Source: an uncultured Clostridia bacterium (lineage in GTDB: Bacteria > Bacillota > Clostridia > Christensenellales > Borkfalkiaceae). From it: a DNA stretch of 64,000 bases. A program made the position numbers and the translations under genes. The notes beneath the pieces were generated by a model. The model searched no databases and was not told where the DNA came from. It saw only the letters and a list, made by a program, of their open reading frames with translations. Below, in pieces: positions 26,872 through 36,345 of the stretch (positions are counted from its first letter, which is position 1; every line of letters starts with the position of its first letter). Location: contig CASDRK010000017.1 in NCBI GenBank assembly GCA_949283125.1, positions 62,001 to 126,000 of the forward strand, given 5' to 3'.

Positions 26872-26904
26872 AAAAAAGGAACACCGAGTTTTTCCGGTGT
26901 TCCT
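26872..26904 (-). terminator. Terminator of tRNA-Thr
   Basis: On the minus strand, AGGAACACCG pairs with CGGTGTTCCT, followed by TTTTTT, 5 bases after the tRNA CCA end. Confidence 0.88.
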
Positions 26905-26908
26905 TATA

Positions 26909-26984
<76 letters not shown>

Positions 26985-27002
26985 AAAATACATTACCTGA
27001 AT

Positions 27003-27031
27003 ATTATATTTTAATTGTGGCGGCTTGTCAA
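27003..27031 (-). promoter_or_regulatory. Promoter of tRNA-Thr
   Basis: Minus strand TTGACA (27031-27026), 17-nt spacer, TATAAT (27008-27003): a consensus promoter 18 bases before the tRNA. Confidence 0.85.
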
Positions 27032-27110
27032 TTTATTTTAAGATAAAAATTAAAAATACATTGTGTCAATGTGAAAATTTTTTTGAGCGAAAACGGTCTG
27101 AAAAATGTCT

Positions 27111-27145
27111 GTCCGCCGCGGCGTCCGTCAGGCGCCGCGGCGGAC
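27111..27145 (-). terminator. Terminator of the MATE gene
   Basis: GTCCGCCGCGGCG / CGCCGCGGCGGAC, a 13-bp stem just beyond the stop, followed on the minus strand by AGACATTTTT. Confidence 0.75.
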
Positions 27146-27151
27146 GGGCGG

Positions 27152-28492
27152 TTAACATTTTACCTGTGTTTTCTTCAGGTAGCAGAAGACAAACAGCAGA
27201 ACGGAGATGGCGGCGGCCAGCAACTCCGTCACCCAGAATGCGTTCCACACTCCGGTTGCGCCGAACGCGAGTGAAGCCAGCCAGGCTATGGGTATTATGG
27301 CAACGTAGCGCACAAGCGAAATTACCAGCGACGGCAAGCCGAGACCCAGGCCTTCGAACGTGCCGCTTATCACCACGGACAGCGCCGAAACAACGAATCC
27401 TGCGCTTATGATGCGCAGCGCGTCTGCGCCGGCGGCAACGGTCTGCGCGTTGTCGGTAAACAGAGATATCAGATTGCCCGGCATTGCAAGACAGAGTACG
27501 GTGCCCGCCGCCATTACGCAGGCGCTCAATACAAGTGTTGCTTTGAAAATGGCCAGCACCCTGCCGCGCAGGCCTGCGCCCTGATTGTATCCGACGAGCG
27601 GTCTGATGCCCTGAACGATTCCGCTGACGGTGAAGTAGATGAATGTCTGCAGTTTATAGTATGCGCCGAGTATCAGCACATAGGTCTCTGCAAACGCCGC
27701 AAGTATTGCGTTGAGGGCCGTTATCATGAAAGACGGCAGGGCGAGGTTGAGCGATGCGGGTATGCCCACAAAGTACAGCCTGCGCATAACGCGTTGGCCT
27801 TTTGAGCGGCAGAGACGCAGCCTGACGGGCATTTCAGACGCAAAGAATACGACAATATAGCTTGCAAGCGAAAGCATCTGTCCGATGCCTGTGGCCAGAG
27901 CGGCTCCGCGCACGCCCATGGCGGGCAGAGCTCCGCAGCCCGATATGAACAGCGGGTCGAGTATGATATTGGCCACGGCGCCTATGGCCATGCAGAACAT
28001 GGTTGACTTCATCTTTCCCACGGCCTGAAGTATTTTTTCAAACGCCATGCTCAATGTCAGCGCGGGCGAAAAGGCGATCACTGTATAAAAATATTCCAGA
28101 CCGTAAGAAATTGTCCGTTCGTTGTCGGTAAAAATTTTCAAAAACGGGCCTATGGCCGCCGCGCAGACTGCCGCAAGCGCAACGCCGTGCAGCACGCCTG
28201 CGATCAGCCCGAGCGCCGAAGCTCTGTCCGCGGCGTCCTGTCTGCCTGCGCCGAGATAATATGCGACGGCGGCATTGATGCCCACGCCGAAGCCTATGCC
28301 GACGGCGTTTGCCATGTTCTGCAGCGGAAAGACGAGGGAGAGCGCGGTCATAGCGTCTTCGCTGACCTGTGCCACAAAATAGCTGTCAACTATGTTGTAC
28401 AGCGCGTTCACAAGCATGGATATGACCATCGGCAGCGACATCTTTGCAATCAGCGGCCATATCTTTTTGTCCTTCATGAATGATTGATCCAC
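27152..28492 (-). CDS. MATE family efflux transporter
   Basis: A 446-residue, 12-helix membrane exporter. The first repeat has LPMVISMLVNALYNIVDSYFV, with a matching second-half segment LALPSFMITALNAILAAF. MATE proteins expel cationic drugs and metabolites using Na+ or H+ gradients. I chose GTG 28492 because AGGAG lies 6 bases upstream; an ATG 15 bases later (MKDKKIWPL) is possible. A consensus promoter and an attenuator-like hairpin lie in its leader, so its expression is probably conditional. Confidence 0.9.
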   Translation of the reverse strand: MDQSFMKDKKIWPLIAKMSLPMVISMLVNALYNIVDSYFVAQVSEDAMTALSLVFPLQNMANAVGIGFGVGINAAVAYYLGAGRQDAADRASALGLIAGVLHGVALAAVCAAAIGPFLKIFTDNERTISYGLEYFYTVIAFSPALTLSMAFEKILQAVGKMKSTMFCMAIGAVANIILDPLFISGCGALPAMGVRGAALATGIGQMLSLASYIVVFFASEMPVRLRLCRSKGQRVMRRLYFVGIPASLNLALPSFMITALNAILAAFAETYVLILGAYYKLQTFIYFTVSGIVQGIRPLVGYNQGAGLRGRVLAIFKATLVLSACVMAAGTVLCLAMPGNLISLFTDNAQTVAAGADALRIISAGFVVSALSVVISGTFEGLGLGLPSLVISLVRYVAIIPIAWLASLAFGATGVWNAFWVTELLAAAISVLLFVFCYLKKTQVKC

Positions 28493-28509
28493 TGTTATCT
28501 CCTGACACA

Positions 28510-28541
28510 AAAAATACCACACAGCGTATAATGCTGTGTGG
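28510..28541 (-). terminator. Leader terminator upstream of the MATE gene
   Basis: On the minus strand CCACACAGC pairs with GCTGTGTGG, followed by TATTTTTTGTG. It lies between the promoter (28592-28620) and the start, about 18 bases before the GTG, so it is placed to attenuate transcription. Confidence 0.7.
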
Positions 28542-28591
28542 CGAAAAGGGGAACTGCGTCCCGGAAAAATCCACAAATGATTTTCTTGAAT

Positions 28592-28620
28592 ATATTAACA
28601 TTGTCGGCGCCCCCTGTCAA
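28592..28620 (-). promoter_or_regulatory. Promoter of the MATE transcript
   Basis: Minus strand TTGACA (28620-28615), 17-nt spacer, TAATAT (28597-28592). Confidence 0.75.
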
Positions 28621-28657
28621 GCAAAACGGCGGGGGCAGGGCGCGCGCCGCGCGCATA

Positions 28658-30361
28658 TCATAACTTGTTAATCTTGATGAATCTTTGCAGACATTCGCAT
28701 TGTCTGCCTTCGGCGTCGTAGCCCGTGTCGTTGCAGAGCTTGCACTTATAGTGCGGGACGAAGTCGTCCGGCTTGAGTCCCAAAGCGTTCAGTCTCGCCC
28801 GGGCGCGGGCCGTCAGTCCGGATATCTGCGCCGATATGCGCGCGGCGCTCCGGTCGTCGTTGACTTCGGCGAACGCCTGCTTTATGGACAGCGAGTTGAG
28901 CTGTTTGCGCGTCTCGGCATATTCGGGATCCTTCATGGCCTTCGCCAGAGCTCTGTCTGCGCGTGCCTTTGCGGCTGCGCGCAGGTCGTAATAGTGACGC
29001 TCGATTATAGCACGCTTGCTTTCGCCGCCGTCCGCAGGGTTGCGGGGGGCAATCGCCCCTGCCGATGTTATTCCTTCGGACTTCCACGAAGAGAGCACGG
29101 AGTTCATATACGCCACGGGGTTGTTTTTGCCTGCGGCCGCGTCGGCGGCGGCAAACAGCATTTCGTCCGAAAACTGCCATTCACGCCATTTTTTCAGGCA
29201 CTGCCTGTCGTGTTCGATTATTCTTCGCGTCAACCCGCATCTGCCGAGTATGCTTTTCAGCAACTTGTCGTCGGCGGCCGCTCTTTCAAGCTTCTCCGTT
29301 ACGGCGCTCTGGGTAATCACGCCCTCGTCGTACAGCGAGGAGACGTAATCGTTCATTTTTTCAAAAGAATTCATGCCCTGAAGGAAACAGTAGTCGGCTA
29401 TCAGCGCGAGAGTGTCGTTTTCAAACCCGCGGTCGCGCCATGCGCCGACGTAATTTTCCACATACGGCGCGGCGTCCTGCATATACACCCCGAGAGCCTT
29501 TGCAAGCTCGCGGGCGCAGGAGTAGAGCGAGTTGCGCTCTCTGCAGTAATCTTCTATCTCCTTCGGGTCAAATTTCCTGTTTTTGTACAACTCCGCCAGC
29601 GCCTGATCTATTTTTTGCGCGGTGCGCGCCCTGAAGTGCCTTGCCGCGCATATAATGGCGTCGTCGCCGAAGCCCAACTCCTTCGTCCACTTTTCGTACA
29701 GCGCGCTGTCGTCGGGGTCGGGCCGCCTGTTTATGGACAGCGCCGTGAAAATTTTTGCGAGCGCCGGGGTGGAGGACGTGTAGGACGACAGCTTTTCTTC
29801 AACTTTGGCGGCCGTTGTGGCGCCCTCTTCGGCAAAGCTCTTCGCAACTTTTTTTATGTATGCTGCTTTGATGTCGTTGCCTTTCAGATTTACGCAATAA
29901 TTAATGATCATCAGCAGCGCGTTCTGTTCAAAGGAATACTCGTCGAGCAGATAAAAATATTCCAAAAATTCGTTGGTTGAAATCATTCTGCCGGTAATTA
30001 TGGACTGCACCGCCGAGGAAAACGCGGAGTACTTTTCCGGCTTAAGCTTTTTGGGTGAGCCGGTAACGTTTTCCGCGGACAGCACTCTTACTTCGAAAGG
30101 GGAGCGCGAGGTCACGCTGACGAGTTCGAATTCTTCGAGGTAATCGAAATAGTTTGCAACTTCGTCCGCGCTCATTTCAAGTTTGCGCGCAAAATCTTCT
30201 AAAGTATAGTTTTTCAGCCCGCTGCCGCACGCATACAGCGCCATCAGATAAACTTTGACCGCCCGCGCGTCGAGCACGGGAAGATATTTTGTTATAAACT
30301 TGTTTTCGATCTGTGTGCGGCCATTTGCCGTAAGTTCGGCGGCTGCGGAAATAAAAGCCAT
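28658..30361 (-). CDS. DnaD-domain replication protein with C-terminal zinc-finger tail
   Basis: A 567-residue protein. The N-terminus looks like a winged helix (LEDFARKLEMSADEVANYFDYLEE). Several DnaD/DnaB-like helical repeats follow, for example YEKWTKELGFGDDAIICAAR and CLKKWREWQFSDEMLFAA, and a basic region precedes the end. The last 30 residues contain CKLCNDTGYDAEGRQCECL, a four-cysteine motif known from the N-terminus of DnaI/DnaC helicase loaders. DnaD proteins help load helicase at origins. GGGGGAG precedes the ATG. No loader ATPase follows it, as the MATE gene is next. Confidence 0.8.
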   Translation of the reverse strand: MAFISAAAELTANGRTQIENKFITKYLPVLDARAVKVYLMALYACGSGLKNYTLEDFARKLEMSADEVANYFDYLEEFELVSVTSRSPFEVRVLSAENVTGSPKKLKPEKYSAFSSAVQSIITGRMISTNEFLEYFYLLDEYSFEQNALLMIINYCVNLKGNDIKAAYIKKVAKSFAEEGATTAAKVEEKLSSYTSSTPALAKIFTALSINRRPDPDDSALYEKWTKELGFGDDAIICAARHFRARTAQKIDQALAELYKNRKFDPKEIEDYCRERNSLYSCARELAKALGVYMQDAAPYVENYVGAWRDRGFENDTLALIADYCFLQGMNSFEKMNDYVSSLYDEGVITQSAVTEKLERAAADDKLLKSILGRCGLTRRIIEHDRQCLKKWREWQFSDEMLFAAADAAAGKNNPVAYMNSVLSSWKSEGITSAGAIAPRNPADGGESKRAIIERHYYDLRAAAKARADRALAKAMKDPEYAETRKQLNSLSIKQAFAEVNDDRSAARISAQISGLTARARARLNALGLKPDDFVPHYKCKLCNDTGYDAEGRQCECLQRFIKINKL

Positions 30362-30384
30362 GATAAAACTCCCCCGCTCAACGC

Positions 30385-30413
30385 TTGATTTATTGTCTGA
30401 AAAGGGCTATAAT
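30385..30413 (+). promoter_or_regulatory. Promoter of the 30.5 kb hydrolase-like gene
   Basis: TTGATT at 30385-30390, 17-nt spacer, TATAAT at 30408-30413. It leads to a leader of about 130 nt with a GC-rich hairpin near 30490-30530. Confidence 0.6.
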
Positions 30414-30547
30414 ACATTTTGAGAAAATTTTTGATTGCGCCGGGTGATTTCAATTATAACCCGACGGGCGCAAAATTGCAATAATATTCGCGCGGATGCG
30501 CGCGGAAAAAATCCGCGCCGCGCAACGGGTATTTTCAGGAGAGAATT

Positions 30548-32221
30548 TTGCCAACCATTCTTACACCCATTTCCCTGTGGAAAGATTTTGACGACAGTCT
30601 GCCGTTGATGGAGTCGACCGCCGACGTGGTCGTCCGCGACGGCGTTGTTTACGAAAGAGTCAGATTTCTCGGCCGCGATACGGGCGAGGGGCGCGTAGTG
30701 ATCGCCGGCATATTTGCCCGCGCGGAGTGCAACCCCTCCGACGACGGCGTTCTTGTCGTTCCCGACAGCAGGCAGGCGCCGGACGAGGAGCTTTTGGCCA
30801 TGTTCGTCAGGGGCGGTTATTCCGCTCTGATGGTGGACATCAGGGGCGAATGGGAAAGCGGCGGCGAATGCACGGTATATCCGGCAAACGTGCAGTATGC
30901 AAATTATGCGCGTTCGGGCAGAAACCTCGACTTTGTTGACGAGAGCGCAGACAGGACCTCGTGGTACGAATGGGTGGCCGTAGGGCTGTATGCCCGCAGA
31001 TTTCTTGCGGAGCGGCTCGGCGGCGAAAAGATAGGCGTAGTGGGCATCCGCGACGGGGGCGAGGTGGTCTGGAAGCTTGCATATGCGGGCGATTTTGCAT
31101 GCGCCGTCCCCGTGTGCGCGGTCGGCTGGCGGGCCTACAAGGGGTACAACAAATTCGGCGGCGGCGAACCTTCATTCGACGAGGAGCGGCACCGCTTCAT
31201 CGCCGCTGTCGATTCGCAGGCCTATGCACCGTACGTCAGGTGTCCCGTGCTCATGCTCTGCTCCACGAACGATGAGGAGTTTGATTACGACAGGGCTTAC
31301 GACACCTTCTCCCGCATAAATCCGCAGTATATCAACGACAGCGTCATAGCGTATTCGGTAAAGAGCAACGCGTGCATTGCGCAAAAGAGCGTGAAGGATA
31401 TGTTCATGTTCCTCGACAAGCACGTCAAGGACAGACAGGTATTTATATCCAAGCCGGCCGAAATATCCGTCTGCGTGGACGAAAATTCCAATCTTGTCGG
31501 CAAAGTCGTGCTCGACGGAGCGGGGGAGGTTGAGCAGGTAGGCATGTATATGGCCGAAGACTGCGTCAATCCCGCCCTGCGCGACTGGATGCGCGCCCGT
31601 CCGGCGGGCGCCGGGGATGACGTCTGCGATTTCTATCTGGACGTTTACGAAAAGACGTCGATACTCTTTCTTATCTGCTATGTCACTTACACCAACGGGT
31701 TTACCGTCTGGTCGAAGATAACCGCAAAAAAGTTGAGCGGCACTTTCAGGAACAGCCGGCCCAAATGCAACGTGCTGTATTCCGTTGTCAACGGCGCCGA
31801 TTGCTTTTCGATCGCCGACGTTGCCAGTCATTCCGTTGCCCGGACGTTCTTTGCCGATGAAAGCTGTTTTCCCAGGGTGATCGACGGGGCGGAGGGGCTC
31901 AAGGGGCTGTATTCGCCCTGCGGGCTTTCAACTTACAGGCTCAACAGCTGCAGATTCTCCCCCCGCGCGGACAGTATTCTGAAGCTTGACGTCTACGCCG
32001 CCGAAGACTGCGTCATGGAGCTTGTCATGACGGGCGTTGACGACGGCGAGCAATATGTTTTGCACACCGCGCTGACCGGCGGAGTCTGGCAGGGAATAGT
32101 GCTCGAAAGCAAGCTTTTCAAAAGCGCCGCGGGCAAAACACTTGCCGGATTCGACGTCGGACTGGCGTTCACGTTAAGGTGTCCGTCGGTATTTGCGGTC
32201 AACAACGTTATGTGGCTTTGA
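30548..32221 (+). CDS. CocE/S15-like alpha/beta-hydrolase fold protein, probably inactive
   Basis: A 557-residue protein. The N-terminal half resembles CocE/X-Pro-peptidase type hydrolases: LMVDIRGEWESGG, then the nucleophile elbow region VVGIRDGGEVVWKLA, and PVLMLCSTNDEEFDYDRAYD around the acid. The elbow GxSxG reads G-I-R-D-G, so the serine is arginine. The stretch where the catalytic histidine is expected (AYSVKSNACIAQKS) has none. The C-terminal half would be beta-rich. It starts with TTG 30548 behind AGGAG. The signal peptidase gene starts 3 bases after its stop. Confidence 0.55.
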   Translation: MPTILTPISLWKDFDDSLPLMESTADVVVRDGVVYERVRFLGRDTGEGRVVIAGIFARAECNPSDDGVLVVPDSRQAPDEELLAMFVRGGYSALMVDIRGEWESGGECTVYPANVQYANYARSGRNLDFVDESADRTSWYEWVAVGLYARRFLAERLGGEKIGVVGIRDGGEVVWKLAYAGDFACAVPVCAVGWRAYKGYNKFGGGEPSFDEERHRFIAAVDSQAYAPYVRCPVLMLCSTNDEEFDYDRAYDTFSRINPQYINDSVIAYSVKSNACIAQKSVKDMFMFLDKHVKDRQVFISKPAEISVCVDENSNLVGKVVLDGAGEVEQVGMYMAEDCVNPALRDWMRARPAGAGDDVCDFYLDVYEKTSILFLICYVTYTNGFTVWSKITAKKLSGTFRNSRPKCNVLYSVVNGADCFSIADVASHSVARTFFADESCFPRVIDGAEGLKGLYSPCGLSTYRLNSCRFSPRADSILKLDVYAAEDCVMELVMTGVDDGEQYVLHTALTGGVWQGIVLESKLFKSAAGKTLAGFDVGLAFTLRCPSVFAVNNVMWL

Positions 32222-32223
32222 CA

Positions 32224-32880
32224 ATGAATAAATTTCCCATTTGCATAGGCAGGCGGAGCGGCAACGGCGTCTCCATGGCGCTAAATGTCGTTTTGCTCAT
32301 CCTCGTTTTCGTGCTTGCGCTGGAGTTGGTGTTCTTTTCCCGCTTCAAACGGTTCTACGTGGTGGGCTCTTCCATGTATCCGACGCTTATCGGCGCAGAC
32401 GACGAATATTCTGCCGGGGGCGATTATGTCTATGCCGATATTTACGCCGCTCCGCAGAGGGGCGACATAGTGGTTATCACCACGGAAAAGTGCGGCGAGG
32501 CCGCCGCGGAAAAGAAGATGATAACCATAATCAAACGCGTCATCGCCATGGAGGGCGACAGCGTGGAGCTGCGGGCGGGGAAGCTGTATCTCAACGACGC
32601 GCCTGTATCGGAGCCGTACGTCGAAGATGCGTGCAACACGCCTTCGCTCGACAAGAACAATTTTGAAAGAGTTACGGTGCCGGAGGGCTGCATCTTTGTC
32701 CTCGGCGACAATCGCGACGCGTCAAACGACAGCCGCGGATGTTACGGCATGATAGAATCGGACGACGTCGTGGGCGTTGTCGCGGACTGGTCTCTCGCTT
32801 TGAAGGGCGCAGTCACTGCCTTCGGAAGCTTTTTCGATTTTACCGTTCCTGGCATCTTTTCCGGCTGTTCGGGGCAATAA
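32224..32880 (+). CDS. Signal peptidase I
   Basis: A 218-residue type I leader peptidase with one N-terminal membrane helix (about residues 18-38). The catalytic serine is in GSSMYPT (residue 50) and the catalytic lysine in IIKRVIAMEGD; box E is VLGDNRDASNDSR. It cleaves signal peptides on the outer face of the membrane. It is the last or second gene of the transcript with the hydrolase-like gene. Confidence 0.93.
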   Translation: MNKFPICIGRRSGNGVSMALNVVLLILVFVLALELVFFSRFKRFYVVGSSMYPTLIGADDEYSAGGDYVYADIYAAPQRGDIVVITTEKCGEAAAEKKMITIIKRVIAMEGDSVELRAGKLYLNDAPVSEPYVEDACNTPSLDKNNFERVTVPEGCIFVLGDNRDASNDSRGCYGMIESDDVVGVVADWSLALKGAVTAFGSFFDFTVPGIFSGCSGQ

Positions 32881-32904
32881 TACAATTTTTATCGGAGTAA
32901 ATTA

Positions 32905-33174
32905 ATGCGTGCTGTAGTAACTGTTGTGGGCAAGGACAAGACGGGCATAATTTCCAAGGTGTCCACGTTCCTTGCGGAGAGAAACGTCAATATACTTGAT
33001 ATCAGTCAGACCATCATGGATGAATATTTTGCCATGATAATGCTGGTGGATCTCGGCCGCGCGGACATTGAGCTGGCCGCTCTGGCCGAGCAGTGCCGCG
33101 AAATGGGCGCCGGGATAGGCATGTCCGTACACGTTCAGCACGAAGATATCTTCAACGCCATGCACAGCATTTAA
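32905..33174 (+). CDS. ACT domain protein (UPF0237 type)
   Basis: An 89-residue stand-alone ACT domain beginning [25 protein letters not shown] domains bind small ligands, often amino acids. Its gene is followed after 11 bases by a UPF0210 gene, a pair conserved in many anaerobes, which suggests the ACT protein senses a ligand for its partner. ATCGGAG lies before the ATG. Confidence 0.92.
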   Translation: MRAVVTVVGKDKTGIISKVSTFLAERNVNILDISQTIMDEYFAMIMLVDLGRADIELAALAEQCREMGAGIGMSVHVQHEDIFNAMHSI

Positions 33175-33185
33175 GGAGGTGCCGC

Positions 33186-34541
33186 ATGTTCAACTATAAG
33201 GACGTGCTCGAGACCATAGAGATGGTGGAGAGAGAGCACCTTGACATACGCACGGTAACTATGGGCATTTCGCTGTTGCCCTGTATCCGCGGCACCGCGG
33301 AGGAGACGGCCCGCAGCGTATACGACGTCGTGTGCAAAAAAGCGGAAAATATTGTAAAGGTCACATCCGATCTTTCGGCCGAATACGGCATTCCCATCGT
33401 CAACAGGCGAGTCTCCGTTACGCCTGTCAGTCTGATATGCGCGGCGTTTGCGGACAGGGCGGACGTGGTCGGAAGGGCTCTGGACGAAGCCGCCAAACAG
33501 CTCGGGATCGATTTTCTCGGTGGCTATTCGGCCCTTGTCCACAAGGGTATGGCCGGCTACGAGCGCACATTCATAGAGAGCATTCCCGACGTGCTTGCGA
33601 CTACGGACAGGCTCTGTTCATCGGTAAATATCGGTTCGTCCAAATCGGGTATCAATATGGACGCCGTCGCGCTGATGGGCGACGTCATCAAACGCACGGC
33701 GTCGGCCACGGCCGACAGGGACGGCTTCGGCTGCGCAAAACTTGTCGTGTTCTGCAATGCGGTGGAGGACAATCCGTTCATGGCGGGGGCCTTTCACGGC
33801 ACGGGAGAGAGCGACGCGGTGATAAACGTCGGCGTTTCCGGGCCGGGGGTTGTTCAGCATGCCATCGAGGCCGTGCCCGACGCCGACCTTTCGGTGCTTG
33901 CGGAGACCATAAAGCGCACGGCGTTCAAGATAACCCGCGCCGGTCAGCTGATAGCCGGCGAGGCGGCAAAGCGGCTGGGCGCCGAGTTCGGAATAGTCGA
34001 TCTGTCGCTCGCCCCCACGCCGGCGCGCGGCGATTCGGTGGCGCAGATACTTGAGGAGATGGGGCTCGAATGCGTAGGCACTCATGGCACTACGGCCTGT
34101 CTTGCAATGCTGAACGACGCCGTAAAGAAGGGCGGCGTTATGGCGAGTTCGCGCGTCGGCGGGCTCTCCGGCGCATTTATTCCCGTATCAGAAGACATCG
34201 GCATGATAGAGTCTGCCGAGCGCGGAGTGCTCTGTATGGACAAGCTTGAGGCGATGACTGCCGTCTGCTCGGTCGGGCTGGACATGATAGCCGTTCCCGG
34301 AGATACCCCGGCCGATACCATCAGCGCGATTATAGCCGACGAAGCCGCCATAGGAATGATAAACAACAAGACTACGGCGGTAAGGGTGATCCCCGCTCCC
34401 GGCAAAAAGGTGGGCGATCAGGTCAATTTCGGCGGATTGCTCGGCAGGGCGCCCGTTATGCCCGTGCACGGACAATCGGCGTCAAGATTTATACGCAGGG
34501 GCGGGCTCATTCCCGCGCCCATTCATTCAAATAAAAATTGA
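33186..34541 (+). CDS. UPF0210 (DUF711, PFL-like) family protein
   Basis: A 451-residue protein with the family start [21 protein letters not shown] and segments such as [21 protein letters not shown]-like [12 protein letters not shown], and [18 protein letters not shown]. The structure is related to glycyl-radical enzyme folds without an obvious radical loop; the function is unknown. AAGGAGG precedes the ATG. It is coupled to the ACT gene upstream and followed closely by pepF. Confidence 0.92.
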   Translation: MFNYKDVLETIEMVEREHLDIRTVTMGISLLPCIRGTAEETARSVYDVVCKKAENIVKVTSDLSAEYGIPIVNRRVSVTPVSLICAAFADRADVVGRALDEAAKQLGIDFLGGYSALVHKGMAGYERTFIESIPDVLATTDRLCSSVNIGSSKSGINMDAVALMGDVIKRTASATADRDGFGCAKLVVFCNAVEDNPFMAGAFHGTGESDAVINVGVSGPGVVQHAIEAVPDADLSVLAETIKRTAFKITRAGQLIAGEAAKRLGAEFGIVDLSLAPTPARGDSVAQILEEMGLECVGTHGTTACLAMLNDAVKKGGVMASSRVGGLSGAFIPVSEDIGMIESAERGVLCMDKLEAMTAVCSVGLDMIAVPGDTPADTISAIIADEAAIGMINNKTTAVRVIPAPGKKVGDQVNFGGLLGRAPVMPVHGQSASRFIRRGGLIPAPIHSNKN

Positions 34542-34553
34542 GAGGTGCAGAAA

Positions 34554-36329
34554 TTGCAGAGAGATCAGGTAAACGAAAAGTATAAGTGGGCGATAGAGGA
34601 TATCTACCCTTCGGACGAGGAGTGGGAGAAGGACTATGCCAGTGCCGAAAATTCCATAAATTTTTCGCGCTATTCGGGCAAACTTAGCGACAGAACGCAG
34701 CTGCTCGCCTTTCTGAAGGAGAACGACCGGTTCATGCAGCGCGCCGAAGCTCTGGCGGTGTACGCGTACATGAAACACGACGAAGACGCCCGCGAGGCGA
34801 AGTACACGGCCTATAACGGAAAAATAGGCATGCTGTTTGCCAAATATTCGTCCGACGTGGCGTTCTACGAGCCCGAAATGGCAAAGCAGAGCGAGCAATA
34901 TCTTGCGTCGCTCGTGGAGGATGAGCAGTTTTCGGACTACGATTATCAGCTCGGACAGCTTATAAAGCGCAAGGCGCACGTGCTTTCCGAACCCGAGGAA
35001 AAACTGATGGCGCTCGCGGGTGAAAGTCTCTCCTCGTTCAAGGAAACTTTCGGCATGATAGACAACGCCGATCTGCCCCTGCCGGAGATAGAGCTCGACG
35101 GCAAGACCGTCAGACTTTCTCACGGCGTTTACGGATTGATAATGCACTCGCCCGACGCGGCAAAAAGAAAGGAAGCTTACGAAAAATATTACGGCGCGTA
35201 CAAAAGCCTGCTCAACACCATAACTTCGGTTTATTACGGCAACGTAAAAAAGGATGTGTTTTACAGCAGGGCATATAAATTCAATTCCTGTCTCGAGCGC
35301 GCGCTGTTCGAAGAGGACGTCGACAGGGCGGTATATGATAATCTTCTCGCGTCCGTGGAAAAGAGTTTTCCCGCAATGCACCGCTACATCGCCGACAGAA
35401 AGAAGCTGCTCGGCTGCGAAAAACTCTATTTCAGCGATATCTACGCTCCGCTCGTCGCCGACGTAGATTTCAAAATGAACTACGATGAAGCTTACGACTA
35501 TGTCATTAAGGGGCTCGCGCCGCTCGGAAAAGATTATCAGGCTCTGCTTGAAAGGGGACGCGACGAGCGCTGGATAGACGTGGAGGAGACCGAAGGCAAG
35601 CGCAGCGGCGCCTATTCCACGGGCGTTACGGGCGTTCATCCATTCGTGCTTTTGAACTATCAGCCCACTTTGAATGACGTGTTCACAATCGCCCATGAGA
35701 TGGGCCATTCTCTGCATACCTATTTTTCATCAAAAAATCAGCCCTACGCAAAGTCGGATTACCGCATATTCGTAGCGGAAGTCGCCAGCACGGTAAACGA
35801 AGTCCTGCTTTTGAAATACATGCTTGCGCATGCCGGGGATGAAAATCTTAAAAAATATCTTCTGAACTACTATCTCGATACCATCCGCGCCACGCTGCAC
35901 AGGCAGACCATGTTTGCCGAATTTGAATTCAGGGCTCACGACATGGTGGAAAAGGATCAGCCTCTCACCAAGGAAAACCTGTGCGAGCTCTACGGCGAAC
36001 TGGGTAAAAAGTATTACGGCGACGCCATCGAGCACGATTACAATATCTCGTGCGAGTGGTGCAGGATACCGCACTTCTATACGGCGTTCTATGTATATAA
36101 ATATTCCACAGGTATAATCACGGCAATCAACATAGCGCACAGGATACTTTCCGAAGGGGAGAGTGCGGTAAGCGATTACTTTAAGTTTCTTTCCGGCGGC
36201 TCGTCGACCGATCCCGTTTCGCTTCTCAAGCTTGCCGGCGTGGATCTCACAAGCCGCGCGCCGTTCGATTTTGCCATGGCGGAATTTGACGATACGCTTA
36301 AAAGGTTTGAAAAGTTGATGGGTTTATAA
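34554..36329 (+). CDS. pepF: Oligoendopeptidase F (M3B)
   Basis: A 591-residue thimet-type zinc peptidase. The HEMGH motif lies in FTIAHEMGHSLHTYF (about residue 380), with the third zinc ligand glutamate in EVASTVNE. The N-terminal half is helical. It trims short cytosolic peptides. I prefer TTG 34554, with GAGGTG six bases upstream; that GAGGTG contains an alternative GTG start (34545). Its stop lies inside the repeat at 36323-36345, which also holds the dnaB start. Confidence 0.94.
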   Translation: MQRDQVNEKYKWAIEDIYPSDEEWEKDYASAENSINFSRYSGKLSDRTQLLAFLKENDRFMQRAEALAVYAYMKHDEDAREAKYTAYNGKIGMLFAKYSSDVAFYEPEMAKQSEQYLASLVEDEQFSDYDYQLGQLIKRKAHVLSEPEEKLMALAGESLSSFKETFGMIDNADLPLPEIELDGKTVRLSHGVYGLIMHSPDAAKRKEAYEKYYGAYKSLLNTITSVYYGNVKKDVFYSRAYKFNSCLERALFEEDVDRAVYDNLLASVEKSFPAMHRYIADRKKLLGCEKLYFSDIYAPLVADVDFKMNYDEAYDYVIKGLAPLGKDYQALLERGRDERWIDVEETEGKRSGAYSTGVTGVHPFVLLNYQPTLNDVFTIAHEMGHSLHTYFSSKNQPYAKSDYRIFVAEVASTVNEVLLLKYMLAHAGDENLKKYLLNYYLDTIRATLHRQTMFAEFEFRAHDMVEKDQPLTKENLCELYGELGKKYYGDAIEHDYNISCEWCRIPHFYTAFYVYKYSTGIITAINIAHRILSEGESAVSDYFKFLSGGSSTDPVSLLKLAGVDLTSRAPFDFAMAEFDDTLKRFEKLMGL

Positions 36330-36345
36330 AGTACTATGTCTGACA
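36323..36345 (+). repeat. Dispersed near-palindrome, copy at the dnaB start
   Basis: TTTATAAAGTACTATGTC then TGACA. It shares 22 of 23 bases with the copy at 45928-45950 inside hisA and the AGTACTATGT half with the palindrome at 56202. Here it supplies the stop of pepF and the ATG of dnaB. Confidence 0.6.

Noticed and set aside
28685..29980. 431-codon frame antisense to the DnaD gene
   Set aside because: Shadow frame; the DnaD gene has the good ribosome binding site and recognisable domains.
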